Below are positions 35,927-44,836 of a stretch of 64,000 nt of DNA, piece by piece. The DNA is taken from positions 1 through 64,000 of the forward strand of contig JBIMKP010000019.1 of assembly GCA_051861545.1 (NCBI GenBank), read 5' to 3'. The stretch's first letter is position 1, and every line of letters begins with the position of its first letter. The notes beneath the pieces were generated by a model. That model did not search any database. It was not told the DNA's origin and worked only from the letters and a program-made list of their open reading frames with translations. The position numbers were made by a program, and so were the translations under genes. The stretch is from CAISCU01 sp051861545. Lineage in GTDB: Bacteria > Bacteroidota > Bacteroidia > UKL13-3.

Positions 35927-38602
35927 TTAGTTTTTCTTTTTATTCAAACTTGCTGCTAACTTTGGATAAAATTTTGAATAAGACTCCAACTTTTTATCTT
36001 TTAAAGCATTTCTAAAATTTTTAATCGAAATAACAGTTTGTATATAAGGTTCTTTACAAACAAGTTTTGTATCTGCAAACTTAATTGCACTTAATGTTTC
36101 TAAGTACAAATTAGCTGCTGCTAAATTCTTAAATTCTCTAATTAATATCAATTGATAACCCTCATTACTCATCATTGAATTAACTCTTAAATTATCATTT
36201 GAGTTATAAGCCTCATTATGGTTTCCAAATAAACTTAGATAATCAGTTAAATCTGCTTTTTCATTTTTTACAGCAAACACATAATAAAATGGTGTTTCTG
36301 TTTCTAAATCAAATTCAACCTGATTAGCTGAATCTCCATTTCCAACAATAGCAGCTTTCTTTTCTTCCTTATTCATAGCAGCTAAAATTGCCTTCGCCGA
36401 CTCCCCTACTTCAGTATTTGGATATGCCGACAAAATAGTTGTCATAGCACTTTTTAATTCCGATTTACCTTTTATCTTGCCAATACATAAAGCATTTAAA
36501 TATTCATATTTAGGTTTTAGGCTATTTCCGGGATACTTTTTATCTAATTGCTCCTTTAATACCATAGCCTCAGAAAAAGAACCTGCTTTATATAACTCAA
36601 ACATTTTTTCATATTCCTTATTTAATTCTTTATTACTTTCAGACTCTGTATTCTTTAAGACCTTTTTTTGTAAAAACAATGTATAAGGATGTTCTGGATA
36701 TTCTTTAATCAATAGATTTTTAAAATCTTCAGCTTTAGATTTTTGTTCTAAATTTAAATACGATTTATGTAAATAATAATAAGCCTTAGGTTCGTATTCA
36801 TTTAAAGGAAATCTCTTTTCTAATTCATTTAAAAATTTGATAGCCTCAGAATTATTTTTCAACTTTTCATAATAAATACTTCCTAAATTATTTAAGGACT
36901 CCATTATTCTATTGTTAGAACTTTCGAGTTTTTCTTTTGTAAATGGAACATTTTTAACCCAAGCATCTTTTGTAGCATCACCAAAAGTTTTGTTTTCTAC
37001 AACTTCAGGAATAGCTTTGGCTTTATTCTCGTTGGTTTCTTTTTTGTTTAAAGTATCAATTGGTGTATTTTGCTTTTCGCCATCTTCATCATTTGATTTT
37101 GTTTTTTCCTTAGCTGCTATTCGCCAAAAATCTTCATTTGTTCTTTTGCCCCATTTTCTTGCACTATAAAACTCTGCGGCACCTTGAACCATTAGAGTAC
37201 TATTATAAAAATACCACGATGCACTACCAGCTCCTGGTAAAGGCGCAGGACCTGCATTAATTGGAGTACTTGAATTATTCTGCATACTTGCAGCTATTTG
37301 TTCATTCTTTTTCTTTTGTTTAGCTTCTTGTTCTTGTTTCAACTTTTCAGCAGCCATCCAAGAACTAACTTTTCTATCTAAAGCATCTTTACTTAATCGA
37401 CTAAGTGCTTGCAAAGAATCCTCTGTTTCATAAGCATTTAAATTGCTTACTAAATCCTTTAAAACAATTTGGGTATTTTTTAATTGCTCATAATCTTTTT
37501 CTTTAGGGTCAAGTATTTGAACTGTTGAATCGTAATAAGCCTGTGCATTTACATAATCCTTTTTATCAAAAAATATTACAGCAAGCTCTTTATAAGATTT
37601 AGCCTTCTGTGCTTTGTTCTTAGTGCTTTTTGCAACTGATTGCTTAAAATCTTTTATAGCAGCAACTTCATTTTTTTGCGACCATTCAAGTTTACCTAAT
37701 TCGAAATAAATCTGGTCTAAATAATCTTCATTCTTATCATCATTAGCCATTCTTTTTAAGTTCCTTCTCACTTTTGCAACATTCTTTTTATTGCTCAAAT
37801 CGTAAACCTTTGTTAGGTTAATATTTGCATTAAAAGCGAAATCGTAAGCTGGAATTAATTTAATTACTTTATCAAAATGGACAATTGCTTCCGGCTTTTT
37901 ATCTGCCTCCATGCACAGTTGACCTAAAATATAATGATACCTAATTTTTTGTTCCTTATTAAGTGAGCCATTTAGAGCCATTTTTAAGTTTTCGATGGCA
38001 GAAGAATATTTTCCTAATTTGATATTAATATCGGCAGCAGTAGTAAAAATTTGTGTAATTTCTTTTTTGGTATAATTTTTCTCAGTTAACATAGAGCTAA
38101 TTACAGCCTCAGCTTCTCCGAGTTTCTCTAAACCAACATAACACCTAGCAATCCAACTATTACATAAATTGCGGTAATCGCCCTTTTTGTATTTGTTACC
38201 TACATATTGAAAAGCTTCAATTGCTGCAAAATAATCTCTTTTATAAAAGTGACATTGAGCAATTCCAAAATAGGCATCATCGGTATAACTTCCAATTTGG
38301 TGAAGTTGAATTGTTCCAGAGAACTTTTTCGAAGCTTCATCTAAAATGTTTGCAGCTCCTTTTGCTGCCTCAGGCGTTCCTAAAGGAAAAACATCCAAAA
38401 TTTGGTTAAAATTATTAACATGGCTTGCCTCAAGCTGCATTTCAGCATCGAGAACCTTTTGTTGACCATTAAAATAAATATTGTAATGACCAGTTAATGT
38501 ATGCCATTTGCGGTTCATCCACTTATCTTTAGTAGGACTACAAGCCACTAAAAACAAGCTAAAACCAAGGATTGCGTATGTTATTCTATTTTGTTGATAC
38601 AA
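35927..38602 (-). CDS. porW: T9SS periplasmic lipoprotein PorW/SprE
   Basis: About 891 residues of TPR-like helices with a lipoprotein signal (FLVAC, then SPTKDKWMNRKWHTLTGHYNIYFNGQQK), the hallmark opening of PorW/SprE. In gliding bacteria this lipoprotein links PorN/GldN with the outer-membrane translocon and is needed for T9SS secretion. No ATG opens the frame; the upstream TTG at 38656 would leave only 23 bp to the divergent M23 gene. The TTG at 38602 gives a normal 21-residue lipoprotein signal and is preferred, but it is not certain. A glutamine/lysine-rich linker occupies about 440-550. Its presence agrees with the T9SS cargo proteins in this window. Confidence 0.85.
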   Translation of the reverse strand: MYQQNRITYAILGFSLFLVACSPTKDKWMNRKWHTLTGHYNIYFNGQQKVLDAEMQLEASHVNNFNQILDVFPLGTPEAAKGAANILDEASKKFSGTIQLHQIGSYTDDAYFGIAQCHFYKRDYFAAIEAFQYVGNKYKKGDYRNLCNSWIARCYVGLEKLGEAEAVISSMLTEKNYTKKEITQIFTTAADINIKLGKYSSAIENLKMALNGSLNKEQKIRYHYILGQLCMEADKKPEAIVHFDKVIKLIPAYDFAFNANINLTKVYDLSNKKNVAKVRRNLKRMANDDKNEDYLDQIYFELGKLEWSQKNEVAAIKDFKQSVAKSTKNKAQKAKSYKELAVIFFDKKDYVNAQAYYDSTVQILDPKEKDYEQLKNTQIVLKDLVSNLNAYETEDSLQALSRLSKDALDRKVSSWMAAEKLKQEQEAKQKKKNEQIAASMQNNSSTPINAGPAPLPGAGSASWYFYNSTLMVQGAAEFYSARKWGKRTNEDFWRIAAKEKTKSNDEDGEKQNTPIDTLNKKETNENKAKAIPEVVENKTFGDATKDAWVKNVPFTKEKLESSNNRIMESLNNLGSIYYEKLKNNSEAIKFLNELEKRFPLNEYEPKAYYYLHKSYLNLEQKSKAEDFKNLLIKEYPEHPYTLFLQKKVLKNTESESNKELNKEYEKMFELYKAGSFSEAMVLKEQLDKKYPGNSLKPKYEYLNALCIGKIKGKSELKSAMTTILSAYPNTEVGESAKAILAAMNKEEKKAAIVGNGDSANQVEFDLETETPFYYVFAVKNEKADLTDYLSLFGNHNEAYNSNDNLRVNSMMSNEGYQLILIREFKNLAAANLYLETLSAIKFADTKLVCKEPYIQTVISIKNFRNALKDKKLESYSKFYPKLAASLNKKKN

Positions 38603-38679
38603 GGGAGCGTCTGATTTAATACCTTTGAGTTCTATATAAAGTACAATTTTAACCAATCTTTACAATAATAAGGAAAGAC

Positions 38680-39537
38680 ATGGAGCAGCAGAAAAAAAAA
38701 CTCATTCACAAATTAAGGTATAAGTATCGTTTCATACTCATAAATGATGAAACTTTTGAAGAAAAATTTTCATTTAAGCTTACTCCCATGAATGTTTTCG
38801 TGGGTTTTAGCTCATCTTTAGTTTCATTGACAATCCTCATTATTTTGTTGATTTTTTTTACACCATTAAAAGAATATGTGCCCGGATATACCGATACCCA
38901 AACCAAACGGAATATTCAACAATTATTGTTTAAAGCTGATTCTTTGGAAGAAAGTTTAAAAGCTAAAGAAACTTATTACAAAAATCTTTTAGACATCATG
39001 AATGGAGGTAATGGACTGAATGACAGCACCACTACTAGCAAAAAAACAAGTTCAAAAACTTCAAAATCAAGTGCCGGAGAAAAAGAACTAGCTTTCAGAA
39101 GTGAATTTGAGAAAATTTCAAACAATACAAAAACAGAATCAAAGCGAGAAATTTCGGCAGATTACAAAAATTTATTTTTAATGACACCTACAAAAGGTTT
39201 AATAAGTAAACCTTTTAATCCTGGTGAAAATCATTTTGCCATTGATATAGCTTCAATTCCTGAAGCGCCAATAAAAGCTGTCCAAGAAGGAACTGTAATT
39301 TTTGCAGACTGGACACCAGAAGCAGGTAAAACTATTGTTATTCAGCACACTAACAACCTAATTAGCATTTATAAGCACAATTCGGCATTATTAAAAAAAG
39401 TTGGTATGTTTGTAGGAACAGGTGAAGTTGTTGCAATTGTTGGTAATACTGGAGAGTATACAACTGGAACACATTTACATTTAGAACTCTGGGAAAACGG
39501 AAAAGCCCTAAACCCAGAAGAATTATTAACTTTTTAA
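38680..39537 (+). CDS. M23-family metallopeptidase
   Basis: 285 residues: cytoplasmic basic tail, one membrane helix (about 40-62), a coiled-coil region with Ser/Thr/Lys-rich linker (about 80-150), then the LytM domain with HFAIDIAS (HxxxD) and HLHLE (HxH) zinc motifs, so probably active on peptidoglycan crosslinks. It stands 9 bp before a bactofilin gene; M23-bactofilin pairs are common and connect wall remodelling with the bactofilin scaffold. Confidence 0.9.
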   Translation: MEQQKKKLIHKLRYKYRFILINDETFEEKFSFKLTPMNVFVGFSSSLVSLTILIILLIFFTPLKEYVPGYTDTQTKRNIQQLLFKADSLEESLKAKETYYKNLLDIMNGGNGLNDSTTTSKKTSSKTSKSSAGEKELAFRSEFEKISNNTKTESKREISADYKNLFLMTPTKGLISKPFNPGENHFAIDIASIPEAPIKAVQEGTVIFADWTPEAGKTIVIQHTNNLISIYKHNSALLKKVGMFVGTGEVVAIVGNTGEYTTGTHLHLELWENGKALNPEELLTF

Positions 39538-39546
39538 AATTAAAAT

Positions 39547-40002
39547 ATGGCAATCTTTAACTCTAATAAAAATACGACATTCAATCCTCAGGAGATAAAT
39601 ATTTTAAATGCAGGAACCACAATTCAAGGTGATTTAAATTCAGAGGGAGATATTAGAATTGACGGAACAGTTAAGGGTAACGTAAACGTAAAAGCCAAAT
39701 TGGTACTTGGACCATCTTCGCAAATAACAGGAAATGTAAGTGCTCTAAATTGTGATATTTTTGGTATTGTGACAGGAAATATTCAAATAACAGAATTGCT
39801 GGCAATTAAAGCAAGTGCGCAAATTAGTGGTGATATTAGTTGTAGCAAGTTAATAATTGAATCTGGTGCAAGCTTTAATGGAAAAAGTGAAATGAAACCA
39901 GCGGGATATTCATCTGAATTTTCAAAACCAAAATCAACAAAACCTATTGAAGAAAAAGGTTTGCAAAATGGAGAAAAAGCCAGCGAAAAAACCGGAGCCT
40001 AA
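39547..40002 (+). CDS. Bactofilin (polymer-forming cytoskeletal protein)
   Basis: 151 residues with the bactofilin beta-helix (about 20-115): NAGTTIQGDLNSEGDIRIDGTVKGNVNVKAK and repeated G-D/N turns. The lysine-rich tail ends SEKTGA. Its last 35 bp also encode the start of atpZ in another frame. Polymerises at the membrane and pairs with the M23 peptidase upstream. Confidence 0.9.
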   Translation: MAIFNSNKNTTFNPQEINILNAGTTIQGDLNSEGDIRIDGTVKGNVNVKAKLVLGPSSQITGNVSALNCDIFGIVTGNIQITELLAIKASAQISGDISCSKLIIESGASFNGKSEMKPAGYSSEFSKPKSTKPIEEKGLQNGEKASEKTGA

Positions 40003-40183
40003 TCCTATTCTCAAATATAGCGGGCTAGCATTCAACATGATAGCCATAATTGCAAGTATAAGTTTAGGAGGAAAATACCTAGACCAATACATGGAAAACT
40101 CTTTTCCATACTTTACATTAATTGGTGTTTTATTTTCGGTTTTTTCAGCAGTTTATTTATCAATTAGAGAATTATTAAAGTAA
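39968..40183 (+). CDS. atpZ: AtpZ/AtpI-like ATP synthase assembly protein
   Basis: 71 residues from the ATG at 39968. After a basic head (MEKKPAKKPEP) come two membrane helices with the family pattern YSGLAFNMIAIIASISLGGKYLDQYM. AtpI/AtpZ proteins assist c-ring assembly or magnesium supply. Its start lies inside the bactofilin gene, ensuring coupling to it. Confidence 0.8.
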   Translation: MEKKPAKKPEPNPILKYSGLAFNMIAIIASISLGGKYLDQYMENSFPYFTLIGVLFSVFSAVYLSIRELLK

Positions 40184-40200
40184 TGCCTTAGGTTTGCAAA

Positions 40201-40587
40201 ATGTTTAAAGACAGATTCAGCAAATCTATCAATGCACTTACTTTATTATTAGCAGGTGCCATTTTAATTTTTAAAGGAGTCCAAGATAAAATTGTACTTA
40301 ATAATTTAGTTTGGATTGCACTTTTTTACTTCTACTTTTTGAGCATTGCAATCTATTTTATCTCAAAATCGGGTCTAAAAAAGGACAATAAAACATTTAT
40401 TACAAGAATTTATTCATCAATTGGAATAAGATTTATTTTCAGCCTTAGCCCTTTACTAATCTACCTATTCTTCATTCCAACCAAAGAATTAAGCTTCATA
40501 ATTAGCTATCTTTTATTGTATTTCTTTTACACTGCTTTTGAAATTTATTTCCTTGTGGTTAACTTGCGCCCCGATTTAAACAAATAA
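40201..40587 (+). CDS. Four-helix membrane protein in the atp operon
   Basis: 128 residues with four hydrophobic helices and short charged ends. It sits between atpZ (17 bp before) and atpB (8 bp after), the position held by an AtpI-like or unnamed membrane protein in other Bacteroidota. No motif fixes a function; a role in Fo assembly is inferred from position alone. Confidence 0.6.
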   Translation: MFKDRFSKSINALTLLLAGAILIFKGVQDKIVLNNLVWIALFYFYFLSIAIYFISKSGLKKDNKTFITRIYSSIGIRFIFSLSPLLIYLFFIPTKELSFIISYLLLYFFYTAFEIYFLVVNLRPDLNK

Positions 40588-40595
40588 GTCAATTG

Positions 40596-41798
40596 ATGCA
40601 GCTCTCCAATAAAAAGATTTTCAGATACTTAATACCAACTTTTTTGGTTATTTTGTATGTCGGTTACGCAAGTCTAAAAGTCTACGGACAAGAAGGACAC
40701 GCAGACTCCACTCAAATTCAAGGCGTTGAGGCTAGCCACGATGCCCAAGCCGACCATAATCATGAAGCCAACCAACATGGAGATGCCTCACATGCTGATG
40801 CAAATCATGAAGCAGGTGCACATGAAGAAGGAAAAGTTGATGCTGGTAAATTAATTATGGAACATATTGCAGATGCCCATGATTGGCATATTGCTACAAT
40901 TGGAGAATCACATATCTCTATTCCATTACCAGTTATCATTAAAGATGATGCTGGATTAAAAATCTTTTCATCAAGCAGATTTGGTCATGGACATGAAGTT
41001 TATGAAGGATACAAATTGCATGAAGGCAAAATAGTTGCTGTAAATGCTGATGGCTCAGAAAATCATGAGGCAAAATTCTTTGATTTATCTATCACTAAAA
41101 ATGTAGCAGCAATGTTTATCGCAGTATTTTTGTTGATGTGGGTAATGTTAAGCGTAGCAAAACATTACACTGTAAATAAAAATAAAGCCCCTAAAGGTTT
41201 AAATAATCTAATTGAATCATTAATTATATTTATCCGTGATGAAGTTGCAAAACCGTCAATTGGACCAAAATATGAGAAATTCTTACCTTACTTGTTAACC
41301 ATATTCTTTTTTATATTCTTCAACAATATTTTAGGATTGGTTCCATTTTTCCCAGGAGGAGCTAACGTAACTGGAAACATTGCAATTACTTTAGTATTAG
41401 CCTTGTTTACATTTTTTATCACCTCATTCAATGGTAACAAGAGCTATTGGGGACATATATTCATGCCTCCAGGAGTTCCAAAAGGATTATGGATACTGTT
41501 AGTTCCAATTGAAATCATTGGAATGTTGAATAAACCAATTGTATTAATGATTCGTTTATTTGCAAACATTACAGCAGGTCACATTATTATTTTAGGATTT
41601 TTCAGTTTGATATTTATCTTCGGAGCAATGAATGTATATTTAGGATTCGGAGTATCAATATTATCAGTAGCATTTACAACATTCATGAGTTTCTTAGAAT
41701 TGTTAGTAGCATTTCTACAAGCTTATGTATTTACTTTACTGTCATCATTATATTTTGGCTCGGCAGTAGAAGAACATCACCACGAAGAACATCATTAA
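40596..41798 (+). CDS. atpB: F1Fo ATP synthase subunit a
   Basis: 400 residues from the ATG at 40596 (a TTG at 40593 is also in frame), against about 240-280 in E. coli. The extra length is N-terminal: a signal-like helix, then a His/Ala/Asp/Glu-rich stretch (about 30-75, with about a dozen histidines) and a further extracytoplasmic domain to about 165. The canonical part has six helices with the critical arginine in IVLMIRLFANITAGH. It conducts protons to the c-ring. It ends in another His-rich tail (EEHHHEEHH). Confidence 0.9.
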   Translation: MQLSNKKIFRYLIPTFLVILYVGYASLKVYGQEGHADSTQIQGVEASHDAQADHNHEANQHGDASHADANHEAGAHEEGKVDAGKLIMEHIADAHDWHIATIGESHISIPLPVIIKDDAGLKIFSSSRFGHGHEVYEGYKLHEGKIVAVNADGSENHEAKFFDLSITKNVAAMFIAVFLLMWVMLSVAKHYTVNKNKAPKGLNNLIESLIIFIRDEVAKPSIGPKYEKFLPYLLTIFFFIFFNNILGLVPFFPGGANVTGNIAITLVLALFTFFITSFNGNKSYWGHIFMPPGVPKGLWILLVPIEIIGMLNKPIVLMIRLFANITAGHIIILGFFSLIFIFGAMNVYLGFGVSILSVAFTTFMSFLELLVAFLQAYVFTLLSSLYFGSAVEEHHHEEHH

Positions 41799-41832
41799 TT
41801 AACATACAAATCATCTATTAACCAACACAATT

Positions 41833-42090
41833 ATGACTTTATTAAACATCATCTTACAAGCAGTTGCAGATCCAGGTTTTGCTAAAATGGGTGCAGGTAT
41901 CGGAGCAGGTTTAGCTGCAATCGGTGCAGGTATGGGTATCGGACGTATCGGCGGAAGCGCCCTTGAGTCTATCGCTCGTCAACCAGAAGTATCAGGAGAT
42001 ATTCGTGCAAACATGATCGTAGCTGCTGCTCTGATTGAAGGTGCTGCCTTCTTCGGTATCGTAGTTTGTCTTTTGATCGTATTGCTGTAA
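41833..42090 (+). CDS. atpE: F1Fo ATP synthase subunit c
   Basis: 85 residues, two helices with the glycine-rich first helix and the loop RQPE. The proton-binding acid is E69 (AALIEGAAFF); the residue after it is G, not the S/T found in Na+-dependent rings, so a proton motor is expected. A hairpin follows before atpF. Confidence 0.95.
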   Translation: MTLLNIILQAVADPGFAKMGAGIGAGLAAIGAGMGIGRIGGSALESIARQPEVSGDIRANMIVAAALIEGAAFFGIVVCLLIVLL

Positions 42091-42104
42091 TACTAATAAG
42101 ATTA

Positions 42105-42139
42105 AGAAACACGGTATACAATAGTGTACCGTGCTTTCT
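42105..42139 (+). other. Intercistronic hairpin between atpE and atpF
   Basis: Stem AGAAA-CACGGTATAC (42105-42119) with GTGTACCGTG-C-TTTCT (42124-42139), one bulge, one G-T pair, loop AATA. No T-run follows, so it is more likely to protect or process the mRNA 3' of atpE than to end it. This could raise c-subunit output, which is needed in many copies per complex. Confidence 0.7.
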
Positions 42140-42185
42140 GATTACTAGTACAGCTTTAAATCAAAAACAATAAAATTAAAAGAAC

Positions 42186-42680
42186 ATGGAATTAGTAAAA
42201 CCAGGTTTAGGATTGATATTTTGGATGACACTTACCTTTAGTTTGGTATTGTTTATCCTTTCCAAATTTGCATGGAAACCAATCCTTAATTCAATCAGGG
42301 AAAGAGAAGACTCTATTAACAATGCCCTGAACGCAGCAGAAGATGCTCGCAAACAAATGGATGCTTTGAAAAGTGACAATGAAAAATTGTTACAACAAGC
42401 CCGTTTAGAGCGAGATGTTATGCTCAAAGAAGCAAAAGAAATGAAAGAAGAAATCATTTCTACAGCAAAAAAATCGGCAGACGATGAGGCTCGCCGTATT
42501 GTTGCATCTGCAAACGAATCAATCGAATCTGCGAAACTAAAAGCATTGAATGAATTGAAAACTCAGGTTGCTGAGTTATCTGTTGATTTAGCTGAAAAAG
42601 TATTACGTAGAAAAATGAATGATCGTGCAGAGCAAGAAGCTTTTGTAAACGAAAATCTGAAATCAATTACATTGAACTAA
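42186..42680 (+). CDS. atpF: F1Fo ATP synthase subunit b
   Basis: 164 residues: an N-terminal membrane helix (about 10-27, LIFWMTLTFSLVLFILSKFAW) and a long charged coiled coil (KPILNSIREREDSI to the end) that forms the peripheral stalk. Ordinary length. The next gene starts 1 bp after its stop. Confidence 0.93.
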   Translation: MELVKPGLGLIFWMTLTFSLVLFILSKFAWKPILNSIREREDSINNALNAAEDARKQMDALKSDNEKLLQQARLERDVMLKEAKEMKEEIISTAKKSADDEARRIVASANESIESAKLKALNELKTQVAELSVDLAEKVLRRKMNDRAEQEAFVNENLKSITLN

Positions 42681-42681
42681 G

Positions 42682-43233
42682 ATGTCTGAAACCAGGGTAT
42701 CCAACCGTTATGCAAAGTCACTAATTGACTTATCAAAAGAAAGAAATTCTATTGATAAGGTTTTTGGTGATATACAGGCATTTAAATCTGCATTAGATGC
42801 AAATCTTTCTCTTTTCAATTTAATGAAAAGCCCAATTATCGATGGGGATAAGAAAAATAAAATCATCAGTCAGATATTTTCAGCCTCCTTTGATACGCTA
42901 ACGATAACGTTTTTCGAAACGATTATCAGGAAAAAGAGGGAGTATTATTTGTATGATATCGCCCAAGCGTTCATTGGCCAATATTATGCAATGAATCAAA
43001 TTACTACTGCAAAAGTAACTACAGCTCAAGAATTGACTGAAGCCAACACGCAGGAAATAAAAAGCCTTATTGAAAAAGGAACAGGTAAAACTGTTATTTT
43101 AGATAGCAAGGTTGATCCGAGCCTGATCGGAGGATTAGTTGTGCAGATTGAAGATAAACTTTATGATGCCAGCATTTCTGGAAAACTCAGGAAAGCAAAA
43201 CAGGAATTATTAAATACGTACATTTCAAAATAA
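42682..43233 (+). CDS. atpH: F1Fo ATP synthase subunit delta
   Basis: 183 residues with the OSCP/delta N-terminal bundle (RVSNRYAKSLIDLSKE) and the C-terminal motif DPSLIGGLVVQIEDKLYDASISGKL. Connects the peripheral stalk to the top of F1. Located between atpF and atpA. Confidence 0.93.
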   Translation: MSETRVSNRYAKSLIDLSKERNSIDKVFGDIQAFKSALDANLSLFNLMKSPIIDGDKKNKIISQIFSASFDTLTITFFETIIRKKREYYLYDIAQAFIGQYYAMNQITTAKVTTAQELTEANTQEIKSLIEKGTGKTVILDSKVDPSLIGGLVVQIEDKLYDASISGKLRKAKQELLNTYISK

Positions 43234-43243
43234 CAATGTCATT

Positions 43244-44824
43244 ATGGTAGAGATTAGACCAGACGAGGTATCAGCCATCATACGCGAGCAGCTCAGTAAT
43301 TTTAAATCTGATGCAGAACTCGAAGAAGTAGGTACAGTGCTTCAGGTGGGCGATGGTATCGCGCGCATCTATGGATTAACCAAAGTACAATCAGGTGAAT
43401 TAATTCAATTTGCTAACGGTGTTGAAGGGATCGTTTTGAACCTTGAAGAAGACAACGTTGGAGCTGTATTATTAGGTTCTTCTGAAGAAATTAAAGAAGG
43501 TGATACCGTAAAACGTACTGGCCGTATCGCATCTATTAAAGTAGGTGAAGGTATGACTGGTCGCGTAATCAATACTTTAGGTCGCCCAATTGATGGAAAA
43601 GGACCAATAGCTGGTGATTTATATGAAATGCCACTTGAGCGTAAAGCACCAGGTGTAATTTTCCGTGAACCAGTTAAAGAACCATTACAAACAGGTATCA
43701 AAGCTATCGATGCAATGATTCCAGTTGGTCGTGGTCAACGTGAGTTGGTTATTGGTGACCGTCAGACAGGTAAAACTGCTGTATGTATCGATACCATCAT
43801 CAACCAAAAAGAATTCTACGAAGCAGGTCAACCTGTATATTGTATTTATGTTGCTTGTGGACAAAAAGCATCTACTATTGCTCAGGTTGTAAAAACTCTT
43901 GAAGAGCGCGGTGCAATGCCTTACACAATCATCGTAGCTGCAACATCTTCAGATCCAGCTCCAATGCAATTCTTTGCTCCAATGGCTGGTGCTGCAATCG
44001 GTGAATTCTTCCGTGATACAGGTCGTCCTGCTTTGGTAATTTATGATGATTTATCAAAACAAGCGGTTGCTTATCGTGAAGTATCATTGTTATTGCGTCG
44101 TCCTCCAGGCCGTGAGGCTTATCCTGGTGACGTATTCTACTTACATAGTCGTTTATTAGAAAGAGCTGCTAAAATCAACTCAACTGATGCGATTGCAAAA
44201 GATATGAATGACCTTCCTGATTCAATCAAACATTTGGTTAAAGGTGGTGGTTCATTAACTGCTCTTCCAATTATTGAAACTCAAGCAGGTGACGTTTCTG
44301 CTTATATTCCAACCAACGTAATTTCAATTACCGATGGTCAGATATTCTTAGAAGCAAACTTGTTTAACTCTGGTATTCGTCCGGCGATTAACGTAGGTAT
44401 CTCGGTATCTCGTGTGGGTGGTAACGCTCAAATCAAATCGATGAAAAAAGTTGCTGGTACTTTGAAATTAGACCAAGCTCAATACCGTGAATTAGAGGCT
44501 TTCTCAAAATTTGGTTCTGATTTAGATCCTGCTACAAAAGCTGTACTTTCAAAAGGTGCTCGTAACGTAGAAATTTTGAAACAAGGTCAGTTCGCACCTT
44601 TACGTGTAGAACAACAAATTGCTATCATCTATTTAGGAACAAAAGGTTTATTATCGAACGTGCCATTAAATAAAGTACGTGAGTTCGAATCTGAATTCCA
44701 CCAATACATGGAAAGCAAACACAAAGACACTTTAAATGAATTGAAAAAAGGTAATTTCAATGATGATATTACCAAAGTAATCGAAAGTGTTGGAAAAGAA
44801 CTTTCAGCAAAGTATAACGCTTAA
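43244..44824 (+). CDS. atpA: F1Fo ATP synthase subunit alpha
   Basis: 526 residues. N-terminal VRPDEVSAIIREQL-type start, P-loop GDRQTGKT at 171-178, the PAINVGISVSRVGG signature near 380, and a typical helical C-terminus. Non-catalytic nucleotide-binding subunit of F1. Codon use is noticeably richer in optimal codons than its neighbours, as expected for high expression. Confidence 0.96.
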   Translation: MVEIRPDEVSAIIREQLSNFKSDAELEEVGTVLQVGDGIARIYGLTKVQSGELIQFANGVEGIVLNLEEDNVGAVLLGSSEEIKEGDTVKRTGRIASIKVGEGMTGRVINTLGRPIDGKGPIAGDLYEMPLERKAPGVIFREPVKEPLQTGIKAIDAMIPVGRGQRELVIGDRQTGKTAVCIDTIINQKEFYEAGQPVYCIYVACGQKASTIAQVVKTLEERGAMPYTIIVAATSSDPAPMQFFAPMAGAAIGEFFRDTGRPALVIYDDLSKQAVAYREVSLLLRRPPGREAYPGDVFYLHSRLLERAAKINSTDAIAKDMNDLPDSIKHLVKGGGSLTALPIIETQAGDVSAYIPTNVISITDGQIFLEANLFNSGIRPAINVGISVSRVGGNAQIKSMKKVAGTLKLDQAQYRELEAFSKFGSDLDPATKAVLSKGARNVEILKQGQFAPLRVEQQIAIIYLGTKGLLSNVPLNKVREFESEFHQYMESKHKDTLNELKKGNFNDDITKVIESVGKELSAKYNA

Positions 44825-44836
44825 TTCTAAGAAACC

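Noticed and set aside
38603..38656. Longer porW start at TTG 38656
   Set aside because: Would put 18 extra residues before a good lipoprotein signal and leave only 23 bp for two divergent promoters; the TTG at 38602 fits better, though this is not proven.
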